Assembly: GCF_014644495.1 (NCBI RefSeq)
Contig: NZ_BMKU01000001.1
Span: 609,779-673,778 of the forward strand
Direction: 5' to 3'
Origin: Pseudarthrobacter polychromogenes
GTDB taxonomy: Bacteria; Actinomycetota; Actinomycetes; Actinomycetales; Micrococcaceae
DNA length: 64,000 nt
A program made the position numbers and the translations under genes. The notes below the pieces were generated by a model that was given only the letters and a program-made list of their open reading frames with translations, searched no databases and was not told where the DNA came from. Shown here in pieces: positions 50,360 to 58,891 of the stretch. Position 1 is the stretch's first letter. The number at the start of each line of letters is the position of its first letter.

Positions 50360-51271
50360 ATGTCCAGCCAGACCCTGCACACCGGGACCGACGAACATTC
50401 CGGTTCCAGCACCGGCACGCCGGCCACCCGCAAGACCTACCGCAACCGCCGCCTGCCCGCGGCAGGAACCGTCGGCAGGTACGCCGCGCTGGCGGTAGCT
50501 GCGGCGCTGACCCTCGGCCCTGTCCTGTGGACCCTGTCCACCTCGCTGCGAACGCCGTCGGAATCCTTCAACCTGCCGCCGTCCTTCCTGCCCCTCAACC
50601 CCGACTTCACCGCCTACCAGGAGGTGTTCAAGCAGATCAACGTTGGCCTCCTGGTCCTGAACAGCGCCCTGGTGACCGGGCTGATCGCGCTTGGCCAGAT
50701 GGCTTCCGCCACGCTTGCCGGCTACGCCTTCGCCCGCCTGGACTTCCGCGGCAGGAAAGCCATCTTCTCCTTGGTGCTTGCAACAATGATGGTTCCGGTG
50801 CAGGTCACCATCGTCCCGGTGTTCATGCTCATCCGCGGGATGGGCCTGTCCGATACCCTGCTGGCCCTGATCCTGCCGGCCATTCCCACCGCCTTCGGCA
50901 CGTTCCTGATGCGCCAATACTTCCTGGGCCTGCCCAATGACTTTGCGGAAGCGGCCGCCCTGGACGGCGCCGGACCATGGCGGATCTTCCGTTCCGTCTA
51001 CGCACCGTTGGCGGTCCCGGGCATGGCCATCGTTGGGATCCTTGCTTTCAACTTCCACTGGAACGAGTTCTTCCGGCCGCTGATCCTCACTATCAGCGAA
51101 CAGAACTTCACCCTCCCCCTCGGCCTGGTCACGCTCCAGGGCAACCTCGGCACCGGGAGCATATCGGTGGTCCTCGCCGGCGTGATCCTGTCCATGCTGC
51201 CCGCACTGGTCGTGTTTATCTTCGGTCAGCGCACCCTGCGCGAGGGCCTCACGGCCGGCGCAAGCAAATAG
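50360..51271 (+). CDS. Sugar ABC transporter permease (MalG/UgpE-like)
   Basis: A 303-aa inner membrane protein, MalG type. The EAA loop is DFAEAAALDGAGPWRIF, and the C-terminal segment FIFGQRTLREGLTAGA is the usual end of this family. About 45 polar residues precede the first helix. GAGG is found before the ATG at 50360. No ATP-binding subunit gene is present in this operon, so a shared MsiK/UgpC-type ATPase encoded elsewhere is needed to energise transport. Confidence 0.94.
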   Translation: MSSQTLHTGTDEHSGSSTGTPATRKTYRNRRLPAAGTVGRYAALAVAAALTLGPVLWTLSTSLRTPSESFNLPPSFLPLNPDFTAYQEVFKQINVGLLVLNSALVTGLIALGQMASATLAGYAFARLDFRGRKAIFSLVLATMMVPVQVTIVPVFMLIRGMGLSDTLLALILPAIPTAFGTFLMRQYFLGLPNDFAEAAALDGAGPWRIFRSVYAPLAVPGMAIVGILAFNFHWNEFFRPLILTISEQNFTLPLGLVTLQGNLGTGSISVVLAGVILSMLPALVVFIFGQRTLREGLTAGASK

Positions 51272-51294
51272 CACGTACTTTCAAAAGGAACCCC

Positions 51295-52812
51295 ATGGAT
51301 ACACTCACCCCGACCAGCACGGCAGCCACAACAGACAGCTACCGCCCGGCCCTGCACTACACGGCGAAGGACACCTGGCTCAATGACCCCAACGGCCTGA
51401 TCTTTCACGACGGCGTCTACCACCTCTACTACCAGAACAACCCGCTGGGAAACGTCTGGGGAAACATGTCCTGGGGCCACGCCACCTCCACCGACCTGCT
51501 GACCTGGACCGAGCACCCCGTCGCCATCGCCTGCGACGAAAACGAGGACATCTTTTCCGGCAGCATCGTCCACGACCGTCACAACACCAGCGGATTCGGC
51601 AACGGATCCACTGCGCCCCTGGTGGCGATCTATACCAGCGCCTTCAAACCGGGTTCCCTGCACGAGGGCGTCCAGGCCCAGTCCCTGGCCTACAGCCTGG
51701 ACGGGGGCTACAGCTGGACAAAACACGGCGGCAACCCTGTACTTAACCGCGGCTCCGCCGAGTTCCGTGACCCCAAGGTCATCTGGTACGACGGCGGCGC
51801 GGACAGTTACTGGGTGATGGTCGCCGTCGAAGCCACAGACTTCCAGGTGGTGCTTTACAAGTCCCGCGACCTGAAGACCTGGGAACCGCTGAGCACCTTC
51901 GGGCCCGCAAACGCCACCGGCGGGGTCTGGGAATGCCCGGACCTGTTTCCCCTGCCCGTAGACGGCGACCCGGAAAACGTCAAGTGGGTCCTCACCGTCA
52001 ACCTCAATCCCGGCGGGCCCAACAACGGCTCCGCCGGCCAATACTTCATCGGTGACTTCGACGGAACCACATTCACCTCCGCCAGCACCGTGACCGAAGG
52101 CCTCCAGGATCCGAACCGGCTGGGAGACTACCAATGGCTGGACTGGGGCCGCGACTACTACGCCGCCGTCTCCTTCAGCGACGCGCCGGAGAACCGCCGC
52201 CTCATGATCGCCTGGATGAACAACTGGGAATACGCCAACCAGATCCCCACCACGCCCTGGCGCAGCCCCATGAGCCTCGCCCGGGAAATTTCACTCCAGA
52301 GCAGCGACGGAGAGCTATGCCTGGTCCAGCAGCCCGCGGGTGACTGGACTGCCTTGGCCGGCACGGAGTCGTTGCACCTTTCCGGAACCACCATCCACGA
52401 CGGCGTGCAGGTTCTGGCGGGCGCGGCCGGTACCGTCCAGCGGATTGACGTCATCTTCACCCCCGGAGGCGCAGAGGAATTCGGCCTCATCCTGCGTGGG
52501 GACGGCACGAAGGGAACCCGCGTTGGCATCCGCCCGGGCGAAGGCACACTGCTCGTGGACCGTCGCGAATCCGGCAGGACAGACTTCCACGCATCCTTCA
52601 GCTCCGTTGACACGGCTCCCGTCCTTGCCAGGCAGGGGTCCTACGAGCTCACCATCTACGTGGACCGCTGTTCCGTTGAAGTCTTTGCCCAGGACGGCCA
52701 GGTCACCATGACCGAACTGATCTTCCCGGCGGAGACCAGCACCGACGTCGCCGTCTACGCCGTAGGCGGCACGGCGACCATGAACAGCCTCCAGGTCACG
52801 CAGCTCGGCTAG
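51295..52812 (+). CDS. Glycoside hydrolase family 32 beta-fructosidase (cytoplasmic), locus 1
   Basis: A 505-aa GH32 enzyme with the three conserved acidic motifs: WLNDPNG (nucleophile Asp31), FRDP (Asp159, transition-state stabiliser) and WECPDLF (acid/base Glu213). A five-bladed propeller is followed by a C-terminal beta-sandwich module of about 150 residues, ending around VDRCSVEVFAQDG. There is no signal peptide, so it hydrolyses imported sucrose, fructo-oligosaccharides or levan fragments in the cytoplasm. AAAGGAA precedes the ATG at 51295. Cotranscription with the importer and the PfkB kinase defines its pathway; sucrose versus inulin/levan preference cannot be read from sequence. Confidence 0.94.
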   Translation: MDTLTPTSTAATTDSYRPALHYTAKDTWLNDPNGLIFHDGVYHLYYQNNPLGNVWGNMSWGHATSTDLLTWTEHPVAIACDENEDIFSGSIVHDRHNTSGFGNGSTAPLVAIYTSAFKPGSLHEGVQAQSLAYSLDGGYSWTKHGGNPVLNRGSAEFRDPKVIWYDGGADSYWVMVAVEATDFQVVLYKSRDLKTWEPLSTFGPANATGGVWECPDLFPLPVDGDPENVKWVLTVNLNPGGPNNGSAGQYFIGDFDGTTFTSASTVTEGLQDPNRLGDYQWLDWGRDYYAAVSFSDAPENRRLMIAWMNNWEYANQIPTTPWRSPMSLAREISLQSSDGELCLVQQPAGDWTALAGTESLHLSGTTIHDGVQVLAGAAGTVQRIDVIFTPGGAEEFGLILRGDGTKGTRVGIRPGEGTLLVDRRESGRTDFHASFSSVDTAPVLARQGSYELTIYVDRCSVEVFAQDGQVTMTELIFPAETSTDVAVYAVGGTATMNSLQVTQLG

Positions 52813-52840
52813 GGCAGCACCAATTCAAGGAACAACAGAC

Positions 52841-53803
52841 ATGCACAACAACGGGAAACCGAACCCTCCCGGGCAGGGGTTGGACGTCGTCGTTATCGGG
52901 GAAGCCCTGATCGACGTCGTCACCACGCCTGAGGGGACCAATGAACATCCTGGCGGGTCACCGGCCAATGTCGCCTACGGCCTGGCCCGCCTGGGGGTGG
53001 GCACCGGACTGCTCACGTCCATGGGCAATGACCACCGTGGTGACGCACTTGAGGAGCACCTCACGGGCGCCGGGGTGACGCTCCTGCCAGGCTCCCGGTC
53101 ACTGGAGAGAGCGTCGACGGCGACCGCCACCCTCGCCCGCGATGGCTCGGCGAGCTACGCCTTCGACATCGCCTGGGATGTGGCACCGCTGGATCCTGCC
53201 CTTACTCCCCCAAGGATCGTCCACACCGGTTCGATCGCAAGCTTTCTGTCACCGGGCGCGGTTGGCGTCAAAGCCATGCTCCAGGAGCTCCGCGGCAAGT
53301 GCATCGTCACCTACGATCCGAACATCAGGCCAGACCTCTTGGGAACCCATGCCGAGGCGCTGCACACTTTCGAGGAACTGGTGCAGCTCACCAGCGTGGT
53401 CAAACTCAGTGATGAGGACGCTGCATGGCTCTACCCGAGGAAGACCTTCGAGGAAACCGCCACACACATCCTGGGGCTGGGAGCGGAGCTTGCTGTCATC
53501 ACCAGGGGCTCATCAGGCTCATTGCTTGCCACATCCACCACCGCCCTCAGCATGCCTGCAGTGAAGACCACCGTGGTGGACACCATCGGCGCCGGCGACT
53601 CCTACATGGCGGCCCTGATCCTGGGACTCCTCACACGCGGCACCGGCGGCCTGGCCCCTTCGGTCCTCGACCAGCTGGGATGCACGGCGGCCGCCGCGGC
53701 CGCGATCACCGTATCCCGGGCCGGCGCCCGGCCCCCCACCGAAGACGAACTCCGCACACAGCTCCAGCTTCAGCATCAGTCCCGGCTGCATTCGCACGCC
53801 TAG
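52841..53803 (+). CDS. PfkB family carbohydrate kinase, probable fructokinase
   Basis: A 320-aa ribokinase-fold kinase. The substrate-binding PfkB signature 1 is HPGGSPANVAYGLARLG, and the ATP/anion-hole signature 2 is DTIGAGDSYMAALI with the catalytic Asp. It phosphorylates a sugar at the hydroxymethyl group; context with GH32 makes fructose to fructose-6-phosphate the best guess. It is the last gene of operon 1, 28 bp after the GH32 stop, with AAGGAA before the ATG. A hairpin follows its stop. Confidence 0.92.
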   Translation: MHNNGKPNPPGQGLDVVVIGEALIDVVTTPEGTNEHPGGSPANVAYGLARLGVGTGLLTSMGNDHRGDALEEHLTGAGVTLLPGSRSLERASTATATLARDGSASYAFDIAWDVAPLDPALTPPRIVHTGSIASFLSPGAVGVKAMLQELRGKCIVTYDPNIRPDLLGTHAEALHTFEELVQLTSVVKLSDEDAAWLYPRKTFEETATHILGLGAELAVITRGSSGSLLATSTTALSMPAVKTTVVDTIGAGDSYMAALILGLLTRGTGGLAPSVLDQLGCTAAAAAAITVSRAGARPPTEDELRTQLQLQHQSRLHSHA

Positions 53804-53833
53804 CACGAACACTTCGTGCGGTTGTTCTGATCG
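53803..53833 (+). terminator. Terminator of beta-fructoside operon 1
   Basis: GCACGAA (53803-53809) and TTCGTGC (53813-53819) form a 7-bp stem with a 3-nt loop that starts within the PfkB-gene stop codon, followed by a T-rich run GGTTGTTCT. It separates operon 1 from the promoter of locus 2. Confidence 0.65.
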
Positions 53834-53870
53834 TCGATTTGCGGTCACCCCGCACAGGGAAATGTAACCC

Positions 53871-53928
53871 TTGACACAGATCTAGTAACGCGCGTAACCT
53901 CTCTATATGCGCGAGTAACGCGCGTTAC
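53871..53928 (+). promoter_or_regulatory. Promoter and twin operators of beta-fructoside locus 2
   Basis: TTGACA (53871-53876) and TAACCT (53895-53900) are 18 bp apart. GTAACGCGCGTAAC (53885-53898) overlaps the -10 box, and the perfect palindrome GTAACGCGCGTTAC (53915-53928) lies just downstream of the transcription start, 30 bp away. The sites differ from those of locus 1, so the two LacI proteins should not cross-bind. Confidence 0.85.
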
Positions 53929-53967
53929 CTATCTGGCAGCACCACCCGACTAATACCGGAGCATTCA

Positions 53968-55038
53968 ATGGCGAAAACCACCACCTCGAACCATGCCGGG
54001 GCCGCGCGGCAGCGGGGTGTCACCATGAATGATGTTGCCAAACACGCGGGGGTTTCCCGGACCGCGGTCTCGTTCGTGCTGAGCAACCGCGAAAATGCCA
54101 GCATCTCCGAAGAGACCCGCACCCGGATCAACGAAGCTGTCCAGGCCTTGGGCTACCGCCCAAATGCCGGAGCACGTGCACTGGCATCCCAGCGCAGTGA
54201 CTGGTACGGGATTGTTACCGAGATCGTCACGGCACCGTTCGCCGTCGACATCATCAAGGGTGCACAAGACCAAGCCTGGCTCGACCGCAAGTTCCTGCTC
54301 ATCGCGCCCTCCGACCAGGCCGATGCCGTAGGACCCAACCAGGGCCTGGAGGACGCAGCAACCGAAAAGCTGCTGGAGCAGCGCGTGGAAGGACTTCTGT
54401 ACGCAGCCACGTTCCACCGTGGCGTGCACGTGCCCGAAACCGCCAAGGAAGTACCCACCGTACTGATCAACTGCTTCGACGCCGACGGGAAGCTGCCCTC
54501 GATCGTCCCGGACGAACGCGCCGGCGGCCGCACCGCCGTCGAACGTTTGCTCCAGGCCGGCCACCGCAGGATCGGCGTCATCAACCTGGACCCGGCCATT
54601 CCCGCGGCAATCGGGCGTTTGGAAGGTGCCCGCGAGGCACTCGCCGACGCCGGACTCGAACTGGACCCGGAACTCGTGGTCCCCGGATACGCCACGGCGG
54701 ACGGCGGGTATGAGGCCGCGTGCCACATCCTGGACCGCTACCCACAGCAGGACAGGCCAACCGCGCTGTTCTGCCTCAACGACCGCATGGCGATGGGCGC
54801 ATACGACGCCATCAAGGAACGGGGCCTGACCATCCCCGGAGACATCGCCGTGATCGGCTTCGACAACCAGGAACTGATTGCGGCCTACCTCAGGCCCAAG
54901 CTGACCACGGTTGCGTTGCCGTTTGAAAAAATGGGCGCCCTGGGAGTCCAGACGCTCGCAGCTCTGACAGCAGGACAGCCGATTGTTGCCGACCAGCAAT
55001 TAGTCGGCTGTCCGCTGCTAGAACGCTCTTCGGTCTGA
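53968..55038 (+). CDS. LacI family transcriptional regulator of locus 2
   Basis: A 356-aa LacI/GalR protein. The helix-turn-helix is TMNDVAKHAGVSRTAVSFVL, near residues 19-38, with an N-terminal extension of about 18 polar residues. The sensor domain ends with YLRPKLTTVALPFEKMG. GGAG lies six bases before the ATG at 53968. It is the first gene after the GTAACGCGCGTTAC operators and reads into the Opp-type transporter and GH32 genes, so it is autoregulated and probably controls the whole unit. The inducer is unknown; a fructoside is likely from context. Confidence 0.92.
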   Translation: MAKTTTSNHAGAARQRGVTMNDVAKHAGVSRTAVSFVLSNRENASISEETRTRINEAVQALGYRPNAGARALASQRSDWYGIVTEIVTAPFAVDIIKGAQDQAWLDRKFLLIAPSDQADAVGPNQGLEDAATEKLLEQRVEGLLYAATFHRGVHVPETAKEVPTVLINCFDADGKLPSIVPDERAGGRTAVERLLQAGHRRIGVINLDPAIPAAIGRLEGAREALADAGLELDPELVVPGYATADGGYEAACHILDRYPQQDRPTALFCLNDRMAMGAYDAIKERGLTIPGDIAVIGFDNQELIAAYLRPKLTTVALPFEKMGALGVQTLAALTAGQPIVADQQLVGCPLLERSSV

Positions 55039-55116
55039 CCGCGAAATCACTGGCGAAGAGCAACCCCTCCCCCACCCCTTCACCTTGCTGATGAAGATAG
55101 GAAAGAGATAACCATC

Positions 55117-56793
55117 ATGACACAACCCCGATTCCTGAGGGCTGCCCGCACCACGGCGGCCGGGCTGGCGGTAGGCGCACTGCTGCTGACCGGCTGTGCG
55201 GCCAACGGCAACAAGGCTGCCGGCACCGACGCCGCAGCGAACGCCAGCGCCTTCCTCACCATTCCGCGTGAGGACATGGGCACGTTTGTCCAGAACTTCA
55301 ACCCGTTCGCCCCCACCGTCAACCCCATGGTCCAGCAGTCCATCTACGAGTCGCTGCTGATCTTCAACCCGGCCAAGGGTGACACGGTACCGTGGCTGGC
55401 CACTGAATGGGAGGCGGCGGACGACGGCAGGTCCATCACCTTCACCCTGCGCGACGGCGTTAAGTGGTCCGACGGCCAGCCCTTCGTGGCCGAGGACGTC
55501 GCCTACACCTTCGAACTCCAGAAGAAGCTCAAGGGTGGCTTCGAGTACCTGGACACCGTGAGCGCCGAAGGCACCAACAAAGTGACCTTCACCTTCAACA
55601 AGCCGTGGTCGCCGGCCCTGTACGACGTCGGGCACCTCACCATCCTGCCCAAGCACGTATGGTCCGCCCTTGCCGACCCGGAGAAGGAGGCCAATGCCAA
55701 GCCTGTCGGCACAGGCCCTTACACCGAGGTTGACAGTTTCCAGGCCCAGTCGTTCGTGCTGAGAAAGAACCCCAATTACTGGCAGCCGGAAAAGCAGAAG
55801 ATCGCCGGTATCAAGATGCTCGCTTTTGCAGGAAACGACGGCGCCAACCTCGCCGCCGCGAACGGCGATGTTGACTGGGCCCCGCAGTACATCCCGAACA
55901 TCGAAAAGACGTTCGTTTCCAAGGACAAGGAACACCGCCACTACTGGTTCCCGGCCACCGGCGCCATGATCAACTGGCAGCTCAACACCACCAAGGCCCC
56001 CTTCAACGATGTCGACGTCCGCAAGGCCCTGAGCATGGCCGTTGACCGGGAACAGGTCACCACGATCGGCATGAGCGGCTACGCCGAGCCTGCGGACTGC
56101 ACCGGGCTTTCCGGCAACTACGAGACCTGGAAGAACAACGAGGTCAAGGAGAACTGTTCCTGGACCAAGCTGGACGTCCAGAAGGCCAATGAGCTGCTGG
56201 ACAAGGCGGGCTACCCGAAGGGTGCCGACGGCAAACGCACGCTCAAGGACGGCAAGCCCTTCGAGTTCAAGATCTCCGTGGGCGCATCCTCTTCCGACTG
56301 GCTGTCCGTAGCCAACGTGATCGCGCAGAACCTGGCAGAAGTCGGCGTCACGGCAAAGGTGGAGTCCCCGGACTGGGCTGCCGTGGTTGCCGGCTACGAA
56401 ACGGGCGACTTCGACTCCGGCATCGTCTGGAGCGCCAACGACCCCAGCCCGTACAAGTACTTCAACTCCTCCATGGGCACAGCCACGGTCAAGCCCGTGG
56501 GCACCAAGACGTTCGACAACTACCACCGCTTCGGCGACGCCGAGGCTGACGCCCTGCTGGCAGAGTTCGCTGCGGAGTCCGACGAGTCCAAGCAGAAGGA
56601 CATCGCCAACAAGCTGCAGGAAGAATACGACGACGCCGCACCGCTGGTGCCGCTGTTCTCCGGTCCGGAGTGGGGCGCCTTCAACGACACCCGCTTCACC
56701 GGCTGGCCCACCGAGGACAACCCCTACGCAACCCTGTCGGTCCGCTCCCCTTCTACGGTGCTCGTCCTGACCACGCTGGAACCGCGCAAGTAG
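55117..56793 (+). CDS. ABC transporter substrate-binding protein, family 5 (Opp/Dpp type)
   Basis: A 558-aa lipoprotein. The signal ends with ALLLTGC, lipidated Cys near residue 28. The family 5 fold is evident from NPMVQQSIYESLLIFNP, ITFTLRDGVKWSDGQPF and LGVTAKV-type segments, with NDPSPYKYF near the end. Family 5 proteins usually bind peptides or nickel, but some carry oligosaccharides; the LacI regulator and GH32 in the same unit support a sugar ligand here. GAAAGAGA precedes the ATG. A repeat-containing gap of about 170 bp follows, before the permease genes. Confidence 0.92.
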   Translation: MTQPRFLRAARTTAAGLAVGALLLTGCAANGNKAAGTDAAANASAFLTIPREDMGTFVQNFNPFAPTVNPMVQQSIYESLLIFNPAKGDTVPWLATEWEAADDGRSITFTLRDGVKWSDGQPFVAEDVAYTFELQKKLKGGFEYLDTVSAEGTNKVTFTFNKPWSPALYDVGHLTILPKHVWSALADPEKEANAKPVGTGPYTEVDSFQAQSFVLRKNPNYWQPEKQKIAGIKMLAFAGNDGANLAAANGDVDWAPQYIPNIEKTFVSKDKEHRHYWFPATGAMINWQLNTTKAPFNDVDVRKALSMAVDREQVTTIGMSGYAEPADCTGLSGNYETWKNNEVKENCSWTKLDVQKANELLDKAGYPKGADGKRTLKDGKPFEFKISVGASSSDWLSVANVIAQNLAEVGVTAKVESPDWAAVVAGYETGDFDSGIVWSANDPSPYKYFNSSMGTATVKPVGTKTFDNYHRFGDAEADALLAEFAAESDESKQKDIANKLQEEYDDAAPLVPLFSGPEWGAFNDTRFTGWPTEDNPYATLSVRSPSTVLVLTTLEPRK

Positions 56794-56796
56794 TCC

Positions 56797-56886
56797 CCAC
56801 CGCCTCCCTGGCCTCGCTCCGCTTCGGCTAGGGAACCCTCGGCGGCGTGGGCCCATCCACCGCCTCCCTGGCGGCGTGGGCCCATC
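56797..56886 (+). repeat. Intercistronic REP-like stem-loop with internal duplication
   Basis: CCACCGCCTCCCTGG occurs at 56797-56811 and 56857-56871, and GGCGGCGTGGGCCCATC at 56841-56857 and 56870-56886, a 29-bp offset. TCCCTGGCC pairs with GGCTAGGGA (one wobble) around a 12-nt loop, flanked by CCGCC and GGCGG. Such a structure between a binding-protein gene and its permease genes often protects the upstream mRNA, giving more binding protein than permease. It may recur elsewhere in the genome. Confidence 0.6.
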
Positions 56887-56963
56887 ACGCACCACTGCTG
56901 GCCGCCGGATCATCCGGCGGCCAGCCCCCAAACTTTCCGCAATTCCCGAAATGGAGGGAAACC

Positions 56964-57941
56964 GTGCGCTTTATCCTGCGCCGCCTGGGTTTCTACCTGA
57001 TCGCCTTCTGGGCATCCATCACCCTGAATTTCCTGCTCCCCCGCTTCATGCCCGGGGACCCCGTCTCCCGTATGTTCGCCCGCACCCAGGACAGAATGCA
57101 GCCGGAACAAATCGAGGCCCTGCGCAAGCTGCTGGGTGTTGATGACCGGCCACTCTGGGAGCAGTACATCGGCTACATGACCAACATCTTCACCGGGCAA
57201 ATGGGCGTTTCCATCTCCCGTTTCCCCACTCCGGTCACCGAGGTCATTGCGTCCCAGATCGGCTGGACCCTCCTGCTCGGCGGAACCGCCCTGGTGATTG
57301 CCGCCGTCGTGGGTAACCTGCTGGGCGTCCTGGCCGCCTGGCGGCGCGGCGGCGCGATCGACTCCGCGCTTCCACCGCTGCTCGTTTTCATCGGCTCGTT
57401 CCCGTACTTCTGGCTCGCCATGGGCGCCCTGTACCTTTTCGGCGTGGTACTGAACTGGTTCCCCATCCGCCACGCCTTCACCGCCGGCCTGGAGCCCGGG
57501 TTCACGTGGGAGTACATCGGCGACGTCGGCGCCCACCTGGTGCTTCCGGCACTGACCATAGTCCTGGTCTCCATCGGCGGCTGGATGCTGGGCATGCGGA
57601 ACACCATGATCGCCACCAACTCTGAGGACTACATCACCATGGCCGAAGCCAAGGGACTCCGCCCGGGCCGCATCATGCTCCGCTACGCAGCCCGCAACGC
57701 CATGCTCCCGTCGGTCACAAGCTTCGGCATGGGACTGGGATTCGTGGTGGGCGGTGCGCTGCTCACCGAGGTGGTGTTCGCCTACCCCGGCGTCGGATAC
57801 CAGCTCCTCAACGCCGTCCAGGGCCTCGACTACCCGCTCATGCAGGGCCTGTTCCTGACCATCACCGCCGCCGTGCTGCTGGCCAACTTCCTGGTGGACA
57901 TCCTCTACGTCCGCCTCGACCCGCGCGTGCGCAGCAACTAG
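56964..57941 (+). CDS. ABC transporter permease, DppB/OppB type
   Basis: A 325-aa inner membrane protein with six helices. The family start is ILRRLGFYLIAFWASI, with LPRFMPGDP at the periplasmic edge of helix 1. The EAA loop is MAEAKGLRPGRIMLRYAARN. I choose the GTG at 56964 with GGAGG seven bases upstream; codons earlier come from the repeat region. It forms the channel with the DppC-type subunit encoded next. Confidence 0.94.
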   Translation: MRFILRRLGFYLIAFWASITLNFLLPRFMPGDPVSRMFARTQDRMQPEQIEALRKLLGVDDRPLWEQYIGYMTNIFTGQMGVSISRFPTPVTEVIASQIGWTLLLGGTALVIAAVVGNLLGVLAAWRRGGAIDSALPPLLVFIGSFPYFWLAMGALYLFGVVLNWFPIRHAFTAGLEPGFTWEYIGDVGAHLVLPALTIVLVSIGGWMLGMRNTMIATNSEDYITMAEAKGLRPGRIMLRYAARNAMLPSVTSFGMGLGFVVGGALLTEVVFAYPGVGYQLLNAVQGLDYPLMQGLFLTITAAVLLANFLVDILYVRLDPRVRSN

Positions 57942-57952
57942 AGGGAGCGATC

Positions 57953-58891
57953 ATGACAACCGCAATCCTGAAGCAACCCGGCACAACGGCCGCCAAAACC
58001 CCGGCGGCCCGCAAGCCCAACCGCAGCTTCGTCCACGGCATCCTCACCAACAAAAAAGCCCTGACAGGCATGGCCGTGATGCTCGTCTTCATCGCACTGG
58101 CCCTGCTGGCACCGCTGCTCTTCCCCGGCGACCCGTCGCGGATCACCGCCATGGCCTCCATGGAACCATCAGCCGAGCACTGGCTGGGAACTACAGCTAA
58201 GGGACAGGACGTGCTCGCCCTGACCGTCCACGGATCCCGGAGTTCCCTCTTCGTGGGTCTCACCGTGGGCTTCGCGTCCACCTTCATCGGCATCCTGGTG
58301 GGACTTGCCTCGGCGTATTTCGGCAAGTTCATCGACGAAGCGCTGTCCCTGGTAACCAACGTCTTCCTGCTCCTTCCCGGCCTGCCGCTGCTGGTCATCC
58401 TGGCCGCGTTCCTCCCTCCGGGGCTGGGCACAGTGATTCTTGTCCTGGTGATCACCGGCTGGGCAGGCTCAGCGCGCGTCCTGCGCTCACAGGCCCTGTC
58501 CATCCGCTCCAAGGACTTTGTGGCCGCGGCGGTGGTGTCCGGCGAACGGGCCGGCCGGATCATGTTCCGTGAAATCCTGCCCAACATGGCCTCGATCGTC
58601 ATGGGCACCCTGCTGGCCTGCGTCATCTACGGCATCGGTGCCCAAGCAGGCCTGGAGTTCCTGGGCCTGGGCGATGCCAGCACGGTCTCGTGGGGCAACA
58701 ACCTCTTCTGGGCAGGCAACGAAGGCGCCCTGCTGACCGGCAGCTGGTGGGTGTTCGTTCCCTCGGGCGTCTGCATCGCACTGGTCGCCTTCGCCCTGGC
58801 CCTCATCAACTACGCCGTGGACGAGGTCACCAACCCGCGCCTGCGGAAGATCAAAACCCCGAAAGATACCGACAGGAGCGCCTCAAAATGA
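57953..58891 (+). CDS. ABC transporter permease, DppC/OppC type
   Basis: A 312-aa inner membrane protein. After a polar N-terminus, HGILTNKKALTGMAVMLVF is the first helix. The phrase HWLGTTAKGQDVLALTVHGS is the DppC-family signature, with TAKG in place of the usual DxxGRD. The EAA loop is AVVSGERAGRIMFREILPN. AGGGAG precedes the ATG at 57953. Its stop overlaps the following ATPase gene in an ATGA junction. Confidence 0.93.
   Translation: MTTAILKQPGTTAAKTPAARKPNRSFVHGILTNKKALTGMAVMLVFIALALLAPLLFPGDPSRITAMASMEPSAEHWLGTTAKGQDVLALTVHGSRSSLFVGLTVGFASTFIGILVGLASAYFGKFIDEALSLVTNVFLLLPGLPLLVILAAFLPPGLGTVILVLVITGWAGSARVLRSQALSIRSKDFVAAAVVSGERAGRIMFREILPNMASIVMGTLLACVIYGIGAQAGLEFLGLGDASTVSWGNNLFWAGNEGALLTGSWWVFVPSGVCIALVAFALALINYAVDEVTNPRLRKIKTPKDTDRSASK

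Noticed and set aside
56797..56886. Repeat cluster considered as a CRISPR array
   Set aside because: Only two imperfect overlapping copies occur, with no regular spacers and no cas genes in the window.
55018..56931. A 637-codon open frame on the minus strand opposite the family 5 binding-protein gene
   Set aside because: Composition (Gly/Val/Arg/Leu with no domains) is that of an antisense shadow; the lipoprotein signal and family motifs are on the plus strand.
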